From Neodiprion pinetum (taxonomy: Eukaryota; Arthropoda; Insecta; Hymenoptera; Diprionidae), in the NCBI RefSeq assembly GCF_021155775.2, contig NC_060236.1:10151087-10215086 (forward strand): DNA of 64,000 nucleotides. The letters run 5' to 3'. Position 1 is the first letter of the stretch. The number at the start of each line of letters is the position of its first letter. A program made the translations under genes and the position numbers. The notes under the pieces were generated by a model, which did not search any database, had not been told where the DNA came from, and worked only from the letters and a program-made list of their open reading frames with translations. This document shows positions 35,201 to 50,200 of this stretch, one piece after another.

Positions 35201-38200
35201 TATCCAAAATACGTTCGGTAAGAACTCAATCGATTCTCGGGATTGACTATAAAGCTATTTCTAAATTCTGGATTTATTTGACAGTTCGTTCAGTCAACTT
35301 ATTCTGCCAGAAGATGTACATTTCAGCTATTTTATCTTTCTGAATAGTACGCAGAATTTATATCATCGGGATAAAGGGATGTGAATATTCTGAAAAACGA
35401 TTCAATACACATTATGGTATTTATTATATATCTCCCACTCGATAAATAGTTTGCATGAATTCTATGCGGTGATGTGAGATAAAAAATTAATGTCGGCGCA
35501 AGTTTTTTTTTTCACAGAACCGTGGATCTCCTACATATATCAATGACAAAGCATTCCGCGTAAATTTTGCCAAATCAACTTTTTTTTTTTAATACATAGG
35601 TATAGAAGTACCGATTTTATCGAAACTCGGCGATGTGTTGAAAGGAAAAGGTTGTTTAATATCACTCCTGGGAAAAAATAGCTCTTCTCAATACGTCTCC
35701 AATAATTTATCGTATCTACCGCATGAATGTATTTACCATCTAAAAAAAAAAGTAGTTTTAGCGACGTCAAAACGAATTTGGATACTGGATAATAAACATG
35801 ATATTATTGCAATGGAATGTATGTCTGTACATAAAAATATAAAATAAGTTTATTGCAACGGTGTGCATCATTTCTCGCTGTGTGATCTGCAGAAGGACGC
35901 AATTATTGGATAGAACTGCAGGCATAGAGTGAATTTGCAATAAAAAACAAATTCCGCTGCAGCGAACGCTGCGTGAAAAATAAACCGCGATACCGTGTCT
36001 GGTAAGTTGTACAGCTTGTGTATACAGCGAACATATTACGATCGGTAAATTCAGTTGGAATATAAATTAAGCAAGATTTGAGAAACGATGTCAGATTTAC
36101 CATTTATCCGTAGGCGGCGTCGCGCCGGTCGTTTCGATGGCTACTTTGAGGGTGAATCTTGTCACCCGATTGGACGCAAGGTACAAATACGTCAAAATGA
36201 AAAGCGTAGCGTCGCGACCAACAGGAAACAAGAAATACATCTATAAATATTGAATGACGTGTTTACGAGAAACTGAAAACATCCAAGGACGAATTCTTCG
36301 ATCAAAAATATGCTTGTGTCCTAACGGGCATACGTCCACGACTTGGACTCCAAACACTTGTTCCAATCACGTCGATGTTCTGTGTCACAGGGATAGAATC
36401 TAACACTTCGGGTTATCCACAATCAGCCAGGCTTCGATATCAAAAGCATTAAACGAGATTCTACAGGCGTCCGTCTGCGGGCTATTTGAATGGATGCGGT
36501 TACGAGAGCGGAGACAGACATCCACTTGGCTACTGCAGGTTAAATGAAAATTTATTTTCTCAGACACCATACGCTCCGTGACCTTCGATCGTGGTATAAA
36601 ACCAGGCACCTCTGAAACGCCAGGATCGTTGTTTATTTTTACTCCGCAATAATACTTAGATATCGTCGGGTTACAAGTGTTTGTTTTAATGTATCCATCT
36701 TGTAACGTCCGCGAGAAATTGAGCAGATTTTTGAAATCGTTGGCCAGTTAGAAATAGCCAATCTCGATGGTTAATACGAGCTTCAAAGAACCGGGCAAAA
36801 TTTGTTCATTTTTTTCCAAGTGCATTCTTTATGCCCTCGTAGATGTAAAAGAAAAAATTACCGAAGCAATATCCGTTGAAATTTATGCATTTTTTTCACG
36901 TTTCTATATCTATTATAGATATGCATGACATGAGTGAATTCATCGGGTTTCAAACATTTTCAGTATATTTAACAATTGACGATTTCTGGATTACAAAATA
37001 TTTCACCTTCAAGTTAGTTCGAAAAAAAAAAAAAATGGTTAAAAGAGTTTAAAATTTTTTCGCATCACATGTGCGTCTCTGTATTTAAAAGGATACCGTG
37101 GCATTTTGACGGTTTCAATTGAACTGACAGTGGAAAAAAATCTTTGCGAAACCGCTGCTGAGGGTGCAGTTTTCAATAATTGCTGCACACGCGCTGTAAT
37201 GTTCAGATTGAAAATATTCTTTCGCTGTCATTTGACCATGAAGACATTATGGAAAAGATTGAGTGTAGCGCCGCGCGATGCGAAACTTCTCACGCGATCC
37301 GGAAGATGGCGCAAGGTGCAAGTACGAGTGATGACGTAAATAAGGTCATGACCAATAGCAGCCATTTGAGGAACTGCGCGGGATATTTTGAAAGTCAAAA
37401 TTGAATACAACCAAAGTTCCCGAAAGACTAAAACAATATACGTTCGTTCCACTGCAATGTATTTCGATTGTATACGAATTCAAGAAGCGTTCGAAGTTTA
37501 ATAAAGCATAAATTTTTTGCGGGCACAAATCAATAGAGCTGCACGAAGAGGAAGATTTGTAGGCAGACAATTAATCTTGAGAGATCAAGCACAGCTGTTG
37601 CCGCGTTGTATAGTTCAATCTTTTAAATCGTTACCGAGGGACTCGCAGGCATCTGCAACAATTTTGTGATAATAAACAGGATCATTAATCAAAGGTGAAG
37701 AGCAGGAAGATAATAGTGCTGCAGCACACTCTCGCTCGCAGAGGAGGGTTGGCAAATTATAAATGATCGAGTACCAGCGTAAAAGTTACGATGTCAATTT
37801 CGCTAAACCAGGTACCGTGATCACTGTGTTTATGTGATTGATTTATTGATACATTTCATACATTCGTTTGAATTACTGACAATGAGCAATAGACTATTTA
37901 ATTCGCGTTTACACGAGTTTTTTTTAGACCAGCCGGCTGCTTTGATCGTCGGCCTTGAACCGAAATTAAATTCAGATTTAGTCGTCTACATCCATCGTTG
38001 ACCTGGGGTATAACGACGTCTTCGAACGACTGGCGTCCGGTATCACGACACAATAAAACGTGTCGTTTGAAATCGCGTGGGACAAGGGAACGCTGCTCAT
38101 TCCATACCTATGTTTTTTTTTTAAATTCCTCGTAGGCCGAGTCTTCTATGGAAAAGCTCTGATCTGCCCAGGCGAGCAAACTGTGCCTTATAACTGATAC

Positions 38201-41200
38201 GGTTCACTGTTATTTTTCAACTGGCACAACCCGGTTCGCTGAATATTTTATACTTTCAATCAGATAGATGTTGCCCTCTCATCCGGTGTACGAGACGACG
38301 ATTTTTTTATGTGTAAATTTTCACTTCAACGTGTCAAGGGGACCAGCATAAGTTAAATTTGATATTAATAGAGAATATACAGATTCGGTCACGCTAATAA
38401 TATTATGTTCTATAATGTTACGTTTCTCTACTGTAGACGGCATAAATCACAGAGATAGGAGTAAACAGTTCAGGCATCCTTGAACTGGTTTTAGCTTATT
38501 AATAATCGGAAACTAATGACACTCGTAAAGAATTGAAAAGGTGCAATTTTTTTTCGATAAATGTCTGTCTTTCAATTCAATCTACGATCTGATTTCAGTT
38601 GACAAGATGGCTATCAGAAAGAAAGCAAGTTCTGCTAAGATTTTTCGTGACAAAGCTATTGTTAAAAATGCCATTTTTCTTACCATTGTAAAATTGAAAT
38701 AAAATTATTTTGCAAGAAAATAAACCCATTCATAAAACTTCACTAATACCGATTTCCGTTGGTAACATTTTAATTTATTATGTGTACTGTTTCCAAAAAT
38801 AGCAAACAATTTGATGTTTCTTACAAGGGTGTCTAATTTTTGAGAAAATACAGTCGTTATAAAAAAGCACATGATACGGTGTAAGGTTTCAGCTTTGTAC
38901 TATAAGTCCGGAAAAGTTTTCAGAGATACAATAATTTCTTAGCTGGTAGGTCTATCCCGAGTTGAAACTTTGTTTGCTTGCGTAATTTTTTTCACTCAAG
39001 TTTGAAAATAAAATAAATCCTTATCTTACAGAAGAGTTGAATAGGTTTCACAAGGTTCTCAGAGATTCGAGAACTTTTATCTTACCCTGAGATGCAAAGG
39101 GAAAATGTGTTTATTGGCTAATTTAGGTGAACTCAATTCACGAATTCGACCATCTTCTATACAAGCGTCTAGTTTTATTATAAGCCACATACGTAAAAAA
39201 TGGAATGACTAGAATAGAATACAAACGAAAAACAGAATATCATAAGCATCAGTCTCAAATTTCAGAAAAAAATTCACTTCTGGTGAAAGGAATTGTGATA
39301 AACTGAAGTCCAGCGAAAAAAATGGATCGCAGACGATTTTTAGGATATTCGTTCACAAGACAAATTGGCCCCTGACCTACCGAAATTGGACAAATAATAC
39401 GATTTTGATAATAAAAAAAGACGACAATGTGACGTCATTCAAATTTTTATTAACTCTAGTTTCTTTATTTTAATTTTTTTGTTCCGCGTTGAGTAGAAAC
39501 TCTGTTGACACGATTAAACTCGATTAACCGAGTCTTAACTTTCCGAACCCAGCTATCTATCTTGTTATTTTTTTTTTTCAACTTATGTTTCCACAGGATT
39601 GTACGTTCTGTAAACATCCTTAAGAACTTCTGCATCCTGGATAAAAGTCACAACGCGCATGTAGCAAAGTGTTAAATTGTGTCCCCTGAATTGTGAATAC
39701 CGTTTCCAAAAATAGTAGAAGAGGAGTGCAGGAAAGAGTTGACTCACAATCGGACGGAGGGAACAGCGCGAGGTAAACAAGTAAGAAAATTTGCGTGGCT
39801 TACGAATTTTTCACGTAAGATATATAATGCCTGGTGACCGTCAAAGTTCGTGTTCACTCGTTCAGCGCGTCCGCTTTCCCGTCTGCTCTTTCTCGAATGT
39901 AAATATAATATCACAGAGTGCTGTCGTAAATATTATTTCGTCTGAGATGGGTGGGCAAGATTTTCAGGATACCAATACTAGCGTGTATTTCATTTTATCC
40001 GAGTGTACAAGGCGCTACTGCAACATCGTCGCTCTCAGGCAACGTTGGATTGCGACTTTCTTGGATTTCAAATACAGTAGATAATCACGTCAATAACAAG
40101 AATGAAATGCATAAAAATTTCGACGGAATATCAACCGATAGAAAATGAGGAAGACGAACCTCACGTCGATTGTAATACTATATTTTAGGTGCACGAAAAG
40201 AAGTCCTGGATTATTTTCAGGTGGTGTCCTGGTCCAGTAAAGATTCCGATAAAATTATAAAATCGATCGAAATTGAATTGAAATCGATTGAAATTTTGCG
40301 TCGTGTAATCGCAAAATGTGCGCGTGTACTTATGGCCATCAAAATCTGAGCTTAGTTGACTTTTATCTAAAAAACAGCATAAAACCACCATTCTACATGA
40401 TATTCTGAACAGATAGATCCCAAGAAGAATTGTATTTCACGCTGAAGAAAAGAAACCGTAAGCTTTTTAGAAAATGGTGACAATTGGCGATTGTCAATTG
40501 TTCGAAGGTGCCTAGGCTCAGATTCTAATCGACGTAAGTGCACGCCTACATTTTACAATTCACACGACGTAACATTTTCTTGATTTAGATTGATTTTATA
40601 ATATAATCGGAATATATTCCTTAAGAAAAATCGAACGCCGCAAGGACGAACGATTTGGATGCAGCGTTTCGAAGATATTGGAAAAAATTCTGGGCCCAGT
40701 ATTGTTCGACCAGGGCACCCTCGTAAAAAAAATTCTAACCATAAGCTATATAAATCGTGAGAATTGCTTCGTTCTTCGCTTTCAGGTATTCATGTATATT
40801 CAATTTTCCTTCTCAATGTGTATCATTCGCACGCATAATTAAGCAGCTTCTCGCGAAAAATTTCATTTTGCGAAACCAATTTACTGACGTCACATTATTT
40901 AGTCGCATCGAGATAATTATATACAACATAAAGAGACGAAAAGCAATCTAATGTCTATCGTCACTTCTTTAGAAGTAATATCTACATAAATGAATATTGT
41001 TCGTTTCACTTTCAAAAGGTGCAGAGATGCGATCTCATTTTGTTAAAGTTACCTACTCAGGGTAACGCAGTTAATTAGTAATTATTTCACAATTAGTCAA
41101 CACGCTTTGGTTCTCTTTCTCCCTTTCTCTAAGGTGTAATTCCAGGACACACAAACATTCAAATTCATATTCTCGCTCTCTATCTCTTTCACTTTCTCTT

Positions 41201-44200
41201 TGAAGGTGAGAGAAGAATCGCTTCTCTGCACCCTCGTTGCAGTGTAGCTAATTTGGATGATAATTTAGGAGTATAATTAGATTGGCTTACCTCTCCGTTG
41301 TGCTCTTGACTACTTCACGCTTCCATAGGCCACAGGTAAGCTCGCGAGCTGTAGCAGCGAAAAGCAGAACGTTGATTGTCAGCAGAATGCCGACTGGTCC
41401 AAAGAAGTAAGTCAGACTCTCCATGCTTCCTGAACAAATAAAACACACGATATTATTATCAGAGATTTGAGCATAGCAGCTCAAGAGTGACTTCAAATTA
41501 CGGCCGAGCGTTCCTTGGTTGGCCGTGCGCCCAGCTTACCGTCAGAGCATTTTTTATTTAAAAAATTATTGTAATTCTTGGTTCTCGTCTAGCGACCTTA
41601 ATATTGCATGAATACAGTATCACGATGGCTCATTTTACTCCTCATTCTATCCGGAATTGCGCAAACTGTGCACGTTTTCGTCCCTGAAATCCGGGAAATG
41701 TGGGAATAGTAACACCTGTCAAAAAACCTTTAATTTTTTGGACGATTTCGGGATATGAGTAACTTTCCTGAATTCCGCTACAAAAGAGCGATGTACCGTC
41801 GAAATTTGAACCCTTTCCGTTCGTTTGTTTACTTAATATAGGAAGTCAAAGGGTGAGTTTGCTCAGTCAGTAAAGGTAGGAGTGCTACATGACCTTAACA
41901 AATATCATTTCAACGAAACTGCGAGCTCTCGCATTTCACTGATGCGGTTATACTTTCTGTTTTTCATAACTTGCGGTCGCAACTTGATTCTTAACAACAT
42001 TTTCCCACTGAGTGCATCGTCTTTCCGGCTGTTACAACGCGTACCTTTTTTATCACTGTGCCCCGCTTAACCGATTGCATGTAGAATTATCGAAAGCGGC
42101 GGTATACGTGGAATTTCCAGCTCTACTTGTGGCGCAATAAACGGAAGACATTTGGAGTGAAGACGGAAAAATAATTTCACCGTTGTTCAGGTCGATAACC
42201 GTATAATCGCGGAAGAACGTAAATTGCTAGGTAGACGCGGAGATCCAGAATCGAGAATGTGTAGAAATAGCAATCGGGTCCCGCGATATAATTCGCACGT
42301 TGTGTAATGTTTGGTTACGTTAAAGATCGTTTACGATTAATTTATTTCACATAGCTCGGCAGAAAATTGGCAACGGCAGCGTTTATTTAGAACGCGATTT
42401 AGCGGGCTTAGCGAATCGATGGAGTTTGGAAAATTCGCGAATAATCGGTTATCGCGGCGTTGCTACTCAGCTCGATCGGTAAAAACGAACAACTGAATAT
42501 TCACTCTGGACAATTTCCATGGTTCAATTTCTTAAAATCAGTCGTTTGGTCAATCTATGCAGGACGTAACGCAGACGTGAACGTGAAATGATTTTCTTCT
42601 TTCACAATTTCAAGAGATAACAGACGTATAGTATAAATGGCCAAAAATTCGAAGTACGCCAGCCGCGTTTATTTCTAAATCACAGTTAACTTCTCAAGAA
42701 TAATTCATACGTCAATTGGTCTGGTTCTGGGGAAACTGACTCAAAAAATATACGGATAATATAGCTTCTTACACATCTACGACAGACAGTCGATGAAGTC
42801 TATATTTATCGTATATGAAAATCAATTTTTCATTGACTTGTCCCATGCCGCAAAAGCTATTTTACTATACTCGTTATTTTACCTAAAACTACGGAAGTGG
42901 TTTCTGGGTGTTCTCAAAAAAATTCAGTAAAGCGGTTCATATCATTGGATTCTGAATTTGCGATATTTTTCCAACAGTCTTACATCAAGCCAGTCGCGTG
43001 TTTGTAAATTTTGTAAACTCCCGGTTGTATGTATTCAGAGCGGAAGTAAAGTTATTAGTATCACCCTGAAGATGAAACGTTGAATTTTCATTGGATCTCA
43101 ATGTTTTGGTTCGTTAGTTTTGCTTCGTTTAACTTACAGGTTTGATCAGATGTCTGGTAAAATCGACCGATCCATCTTAGAGTGTATCGCAAAAATAAAA
43201 AACTTTTGTTGAAAAATTCAATTTTTTCCAAAACAACGTAAATAGTGGGAATTTCTGGGACCGGCTCTAAACTCGGACCAATCAGTTTTCCCCGTTTGGT
43301 TCGCAAGTGATCACGGTTTATCGAAATCTAGACAAGTATTAGATTTACCCTCAAAATCGCAGTGCTTTTTCCCAGTTTTTCCCATACTCATTTCCATCGA
43401 GTTCTTACCCCGCGAGGTGTGAACGAAAAAATACTTCAATAGGCGCGATAGAATTAGCACGATTAATTTATAAACGTGGTAGCGCGATACGAGATCAGAC
43501 TTGTATATTTAGACGAAGGGAGAACTGCTTACACAGTTGAAAATTACGAGCCGGAAACCAGAATCTAATGGTTTTAGAATTCGGCGCGGAGTTCGTTTTG
43601 ATTAGCTGTCAAGTCTCTGCGTGCATTATTAGAACCTGAGCCGGGATTGTGGCGCCTGGTAAACGTTATGGGGTGTCTTGCATGGGGCGTGCCAGGACGT
43701 ACCGGGAGCTGCCAGGTTATCAGTCGTCAAAATCAATGTCCGTGCATCGCGTTAACGGAAGTCGCGCTATTAATGCAGCTGAAAAGGGTGAATTTATTCC
43801 ATATAGCAAATTACTCGTCAGCAACGGCATCGGGTTTGTTTATTACCGGCATTCGATCGGGGAGTCGAATGTGATTTTCAATTTCACAATCGTTTTTGAC
43901 GTGAATAACTTGAGAGTGGAATGTTGAAAATTAGGAGGATATATACACACATTCTTGTTGCAACAACATTTAAACATTAGTTACTGCCGCTTTTTTGTAC
44001 CTTTTGTTTAAGATGTTTTTAAAAAATTTTCTTTGACTTACTTCAATCAACCGGCAAATCAACTTCTGTAAAATCAATATAGTTTGCAAATAATAAATGA
44101 AGAGGTGCTTTACTTTGAAATATGTTCATATTAACGAAGAAATATGTCAGGCGATTTGTGTTGGGTTCATAGCTAAAAAAATTAGCTATTATTCGTTGAA

Positions 44201-47200
44201 ATTGAAGAAACTGATTTAGCATTATCATAAAGTATCTGATAATGTGATCCATCACAGATCAGCAATTAATGAAGTAATTCTATCAAAATTCACGGTTTTC
44301 AATTCTTTACGGTACCAAGGGGATAGTTTTTTGACAAAATATAAAATGTTTTTTTTTTTTTGAACTGTACACCTCAAGTAAACGGAATACTGTATACTGC
44401 ATACGAAGCAATTTATTAATCTATTTTGACAATTTTGCCTTCCTATGCTTACAATAAATTTGTTCTTATACAGATTCTTAAAATATTAGACCCCTTTATA
44501 TTCTGTAATAAATTCCACTCGTAGGCCGTTTAAGAAAACCAGCATCTGTAAGTTTGATTGAATTCACACTTTCTATCAATGTTTTGAACGATAAAAAGAA
44601 CAATTCAAGACCAAATGTTCCCATTCTATCATATCGGAGTTTTTGCATTTGTTGACCGACTCTATTATTCCTAATTACCTTGTCAGCTATTTGTCTAGAA
44701 GAATAACGATAATTCTGGTTTCATTTTCCACGGAAATTCAGTAATCCCCGAATAGACCAAGAGCAGCTGTAGTAGAATGGATACTGGAAAAGTTTAATTT
44801 AAAGTTCTCATCACCGCGTGAAATCGTTTTCGGAGAATCAAAAGACAAACAATGCTTCTTACTGGTATTGGTTTATGACTAAAATGTTCAAGAAACAATC
44901 AATTCAATTTTTAGTAAGTGTAAATCTACAAAATAATTTAAAACTGACACAAATATAAGTTGCAGATTTGATAAAAGTTGTACAAATGGCGATGTCGACT
45001 TCGCACGGTAACGATTCAAAAACAGATTATTGTTCCAACGATTCAATGTAAAACAATTTTGAAGGTGGGGCAGAATTTACTTTCGCCTTTGCATTGAGTT
45101 GCTGTATAAATATAGCAGTAAGATATAGCTTGCTCGGTCTCTGCAAAAATAAACTTATACATACGCAAAGGAATCGACTCGTTCGAAAATATTCTTCGAA
45201 CAAATAAAGACAGGTACAGTTTTGAAGCTGAAACAATAAACATCAAGAACATGCAACAACCTCAATATCGTAATTCGTAGCTGTTCTTGTAATTCCTGTT
45301 TCGATCTACCGAACGGCAGAGTAAGTTGAATTATAATTATGGAGGTTGGTTGGCCGAAAACCGATCGGTCGTGCGTTGAGCATTCACCAAATCACGATAT
45401 TGAGAAACTATGACGATCTACTCAGAAATACGGAAGTAAAAATTGGGGGAATTATAAGCAAAGGCTTATATAAATATGCTTCATTTTAAATAGATTCCAA
45501 ATAGCTCAAAAATTAGTGGGTTCCTTCTATTTCACTCTATGATGCCCCATCTTAATGCGGAAAATTGTTTTCGATAAGTTCACTGAAAAACTTTGTTTTG
45601 GTTATATTGACATCGTTAGATATTCAATTTTTTTCAACGCTTGCTTGGAAAGTTCGATTTTCGAATCCTGTGGAGTTCGCGTAAATCGCCCCATTTCCGA
45701 ACAGTGCGGTAAACCGACGTTGGCGCATGCGCACAAGTAAAGTGCTCAATTTTACACACTAGGATTATCTTTTTTGGTGCATTTGAAAAAAATCAATTGT
45801 ATGCACTGTTTCAATGGCGGTAAATTACCAAACCCCAATTTCACATGCCGTCTATGGCACCGTCGCGACGGTGCTTCTCAGGTAATACTTTCCTTCAAAG
45901 GTATTGCAAAAATAGCGTGTGTCAAACGTATGGGCAATATCTGCCAATATTCGTCTAAACGGAAATCGCCCACTTTCCACACTGGTAATACAATATAATA
46001 CGACAATATTACACCGGTATCGATTATGATCAAAAAATGGCAGTATTAAATCGACTTCTGATAAAATAGGATAACTGTTTCACTTTTGGACAAAATGAGC
46101 CATGTAGAGTGAAATGGAATGACTCTATACCGACTTTAAAAAAATTTGAAGATATTTGAAATAAAGAATCGAAATCTACGCTTTTGTACATAGTCCCGGT
46201 ATATATTTTATTTTACGTAACATCGAGAATGTTTTACGCGTTTTTTCATGTGTGTTTTCCGAACACAAGGTACGCGTTTCTATGACGGTCCAGTGAGATT
46301 GCGAATGCGCATGCGCGGAGTACTGCACGCATGCGCTGTCGCGAACAAATCTGATATTACGCGACCCTAACCTCAATTTCGTACTTCGTGCAAAAACGCG
46401 TAACATACGCTTGCAATACAATGAATCGTGTGCAACAAGGTGGCAAGGGTATTTTCGCCTCGCGTATTTGCAATATTCATCTACGGCTCACCTTCAACCC
46501 ATATTGCAAACTTACGCTCGGTCCGAAAAGACCGAGTTGTCCTCCTTGTTACACAATATACTATTTATTTTTTTTTGTGTATTTCGGAAGAGATCTTGAT
46601 GCTAATTTGCGACTAGAATAATGTGATAAATACTCAATCTACGACTACGTCTTACCGAATTTAACGAACAGTATCGGTTTTTAGCCAATCAATCTCCTTG
46701 AGTATGTGGAGCGAGAACGAGAGAGAGAAATGGTAATGAAAAAATAATAAGAACAATAGTACGACAAGTGTAATTGTCGGGCGGTGAACTATGGAAGTAA
46801 AGCGGAAGTCGAAGCGATGGGAGAAATTGGAGCGAGGGGTGCGGCGCTCCAGCTTATAGAATAGAATAGCGATTACTAACTACATCCCTCCGTCTATCCA
46901 GTATAACGTTATCAGCTGTGTCACCCCATGGAAGACAAACCCATAAATAATCTCCCGGCTGGAGTCGCTGGCCCTTTTGCTCGCAAAGAGTATCGCATTA
47001 TCGTAATAAGTGGAGAATAGTAGCTTGCATTATAATCGACCCAGTTTTACTCTCTCGCAATTTACGTACTTGCTGGCCAATTCGCGTATGGTAAACACGC
47101 CTGTGTGTGCTGGGAAATCTCGTGCGTTTGTCGGCGCGAAGCGATGTTGGTCGCACTGATGCACCCAAGTAGTGCTGGGTGGCCGGCCGTATATCTGGGG

Positions 47201-50200
47201 GTCTATTTTTAAATATAGGTGACCGATAAATCATCGACGCCGTAGGTGTGCTCCGTGCATTTATCAATTCCTTTAAACGAATCATAGGTGAGATCAGGCG
47301 GGGACGTGTAAATTTTTCATTGTACAATTTTTCCGCAGAATTAAGTTATAAAAATTATACACATGCACCGCGTATTACTTTCAGCCCCATTTTACGACGT
47401 TGCGTGACTGGTGTGTATCGTTTACATATATTTTATAAAATTTTATTCATAAGACTACCTTTTCCCGCATACCAATTACCTACCTAAAATATAGCTCAAT
47501 TTTCTTGAAAACAATGAAAAATAAATTCGCCATTGAATTTTACAATACGGAGATTTTTCTGTTTGGTATTCAATTTTTTTCTACACCACGGTCTACATTA
47601 TTTTCAATTTTCATTTCGCTGACATTAAGTCCACTGCGAATTAGTCAAGGAATTAATGCGATTAGTGATAACTCGAAAATATTAAATATAGACTTAAGAT
47701 TCAGATTAAAAATTTTCATTTTTGTAATTTTATGATCAACGACTTTTGTTTTATCAAAAAAACATTTGAGTCCATAACTCAATGATGTCGTGAAAATGAT
47801 TATTAATCATTCTTGATCACATTGTGGATAGTAGGAATACTTTTCAGAAGATGTAAAATTCCAGCCAATAATTCATTACATTTGTTTCATTGTTGCATGG
47901 AAACTTGTATACCAACGTTCGTCTATAGACATACGGAAAAAGATTTCCTTCATTTCAATCTGTCAGCCTGGCAGAAGATAAACACAATAGATGTACAGAC
48001 GGTGAGCAATATTCAACGTTTGGTGACATAGACGCTTTCTGATCAGAAGACATGCACCAAAAGATTTTAAGTAAAGCTCATTACGATCTCACCCTCGAAG
48101 CAACTTAGAGCGCTTCCCCTTTGCAATTTTTTTTTTTTTGTTTTGAGAGGAATAGCTTCTCCCACCCATTCTAGTGAATGGTTGAGCAAAGAGAGGGAGG
48201 GAGGGAGAGAGAGAGGTAGAGAGAGAGAGAGAAAAGAAGAGTTCTCGGTCTATGCTCCCTCCATAAAACCAAACCGGAAAAACAATTTTCAATTGGTCTG
48301 TTCGACAAACTTCGATGTCGGCGATCTCGAAAACGGCCGAGTGAGAAATCTGATACTGATAAAACTTGGCAGCCAAATGAAAAAGATTTGAAAGAAAAAT
48401 GAGAATAACAAAAATTTTTGGAAAACCAAAAATTTATACATTTTTCAAAAATAAATATATAACTGAGAAAAATATGATCGTTTATTTAGAAAAATAATAA
48501 GGAGGAAAAGTATACGTTTGTCGGTAGAACATTGAAAATCGATTTATTTTCGGTATAACCGGAAGTTTAAATTAAACTGGACGTGGCAATTTTTCATGCC
48601 GATCATTAGATTGTAAAATCCTGTAAGTTTCAAATTTTTTCATCCAGCCATTTTCAAGATCATTGCGGAAGTTTGTCGGTCAGACCGACATACCGGCAGA
48701 CCGACATTTTCTGAAAACCTATTTTTCGGATTCCATAGGTTCGAATCTCAAAGATTCGTTGAATTTAGAACAAATGATTTTCGACCGAAATCAATACTTT
48801 TCTTATATCGCTAAAGATGATGAAGAGTAAAATTGTTTATCCCGAGATTACTTCTAAAAATTGCTAAATGGAATGATCGAATGTTCGGTACTTGAAGTAG
48901 GCTTTTATACCAGCTTTCCAACTCTGAAATTATTAAATAGATAAAAGTCAGAGAGCGGGTTAGAGAGACGAGGTGAATGTCTGAAGAATTTTTTGTACGG
49001 ATGAAGAAAAGTTTGGATGCCAAAAATTTCTGGCTTTTTATTGTCTAACGTTATTTGTACAGAACCGTAATAACGTTTCAGAGACAGGGAGTTCTGTGGA
49101 CATTAAGAAAGTTTCTATCTGCAAGACGTGTAGACATTGTAACGTTGTATAGAGGCGATTCTTCCGTCAGGGATACGGTTGCGTGCGGACTTATCTCTAT
49201 ATATCCGCTTGGATTTGGCCGTTGGCCAACGATAGCTGTTTCCCTAGTTATATCTCACTCAGTGGCAAACCATAACAAACACAAGTGTCTTATTGCTACA
49301 CCGGTCAATACCTGATGCAATGGGCCACAATTTCGTTTCCCGTTTGTCTTCGCCTCTCTCGTTAATGTGTAGAAATTGAAATATGACCACAGTACATACC
49401 AATAGAATCTGTGACTGGACGTGCGATGGGGACAAACTTTGAACTGTCATTTGTCTAGCAGACCTAGAGTTATCAACTAAAGAGTACTATGTAAGTTACT
49501 AAGTGTTAGGTACAGGTACCTCTGCAGATATCAAACGGTAAAATCTCACTATTATAGCTTGTTGCAGAAAATATGGAAAACTGAGAAGGTGAAGTGTTTC
49601 ATCCTAACGATGCATATCAATAATCGTAGGCAAATGACGACGGGATGAATGGTAACAGTATTTTGGTATACTAGTTTCAAAATAGATGGAACTTTGGTCA
49701 TTTTTATCAAAAGCATATAAGACATACACTGTTTAAAAATTGAGGTATCAATGCAAGTTAACATCGTTTGGTGTAAAATTTATACCGCCAATCGGATTAA
49801 GAGAGTCAAATTCACATCAAATAATTTTAAAATCACCACCAAAATGGTGTAGAATTTTATAGAACCTTTTCAGCACTACGTATTTTCAACATTATCATTC
49901 CAACAGTCTATCTTTGGAGCCATAGTGGTTTGGTTGACCAACTCATTGGTAGACGAAAAAAAGCAGGAAAATCGGAAGTGCAAATCTAAATTATTACCTA
50001 GGGGAAGTATCATCAAGATGGGCTATGGAAAGGCAAAAAGGGAATTTGCTTCGACAGCTATGTATAATATATGCTATGCATTCGTAACATTTATCACACA
50101 AGCACCATGCAGAATTGCGGACTAGTTATTTACCCTATAAGAGGGTTAGTCTGCGACGGTGGTTCAAAAACGCTCTGAAAATACTCTAAAAACATTTTGT

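Noticed and set aside
46998..47327. 109-codon minus-strand frame
   Set aside because: Basic, low-information sequence with no domain, inside a receptor intron. Consistent with chance.
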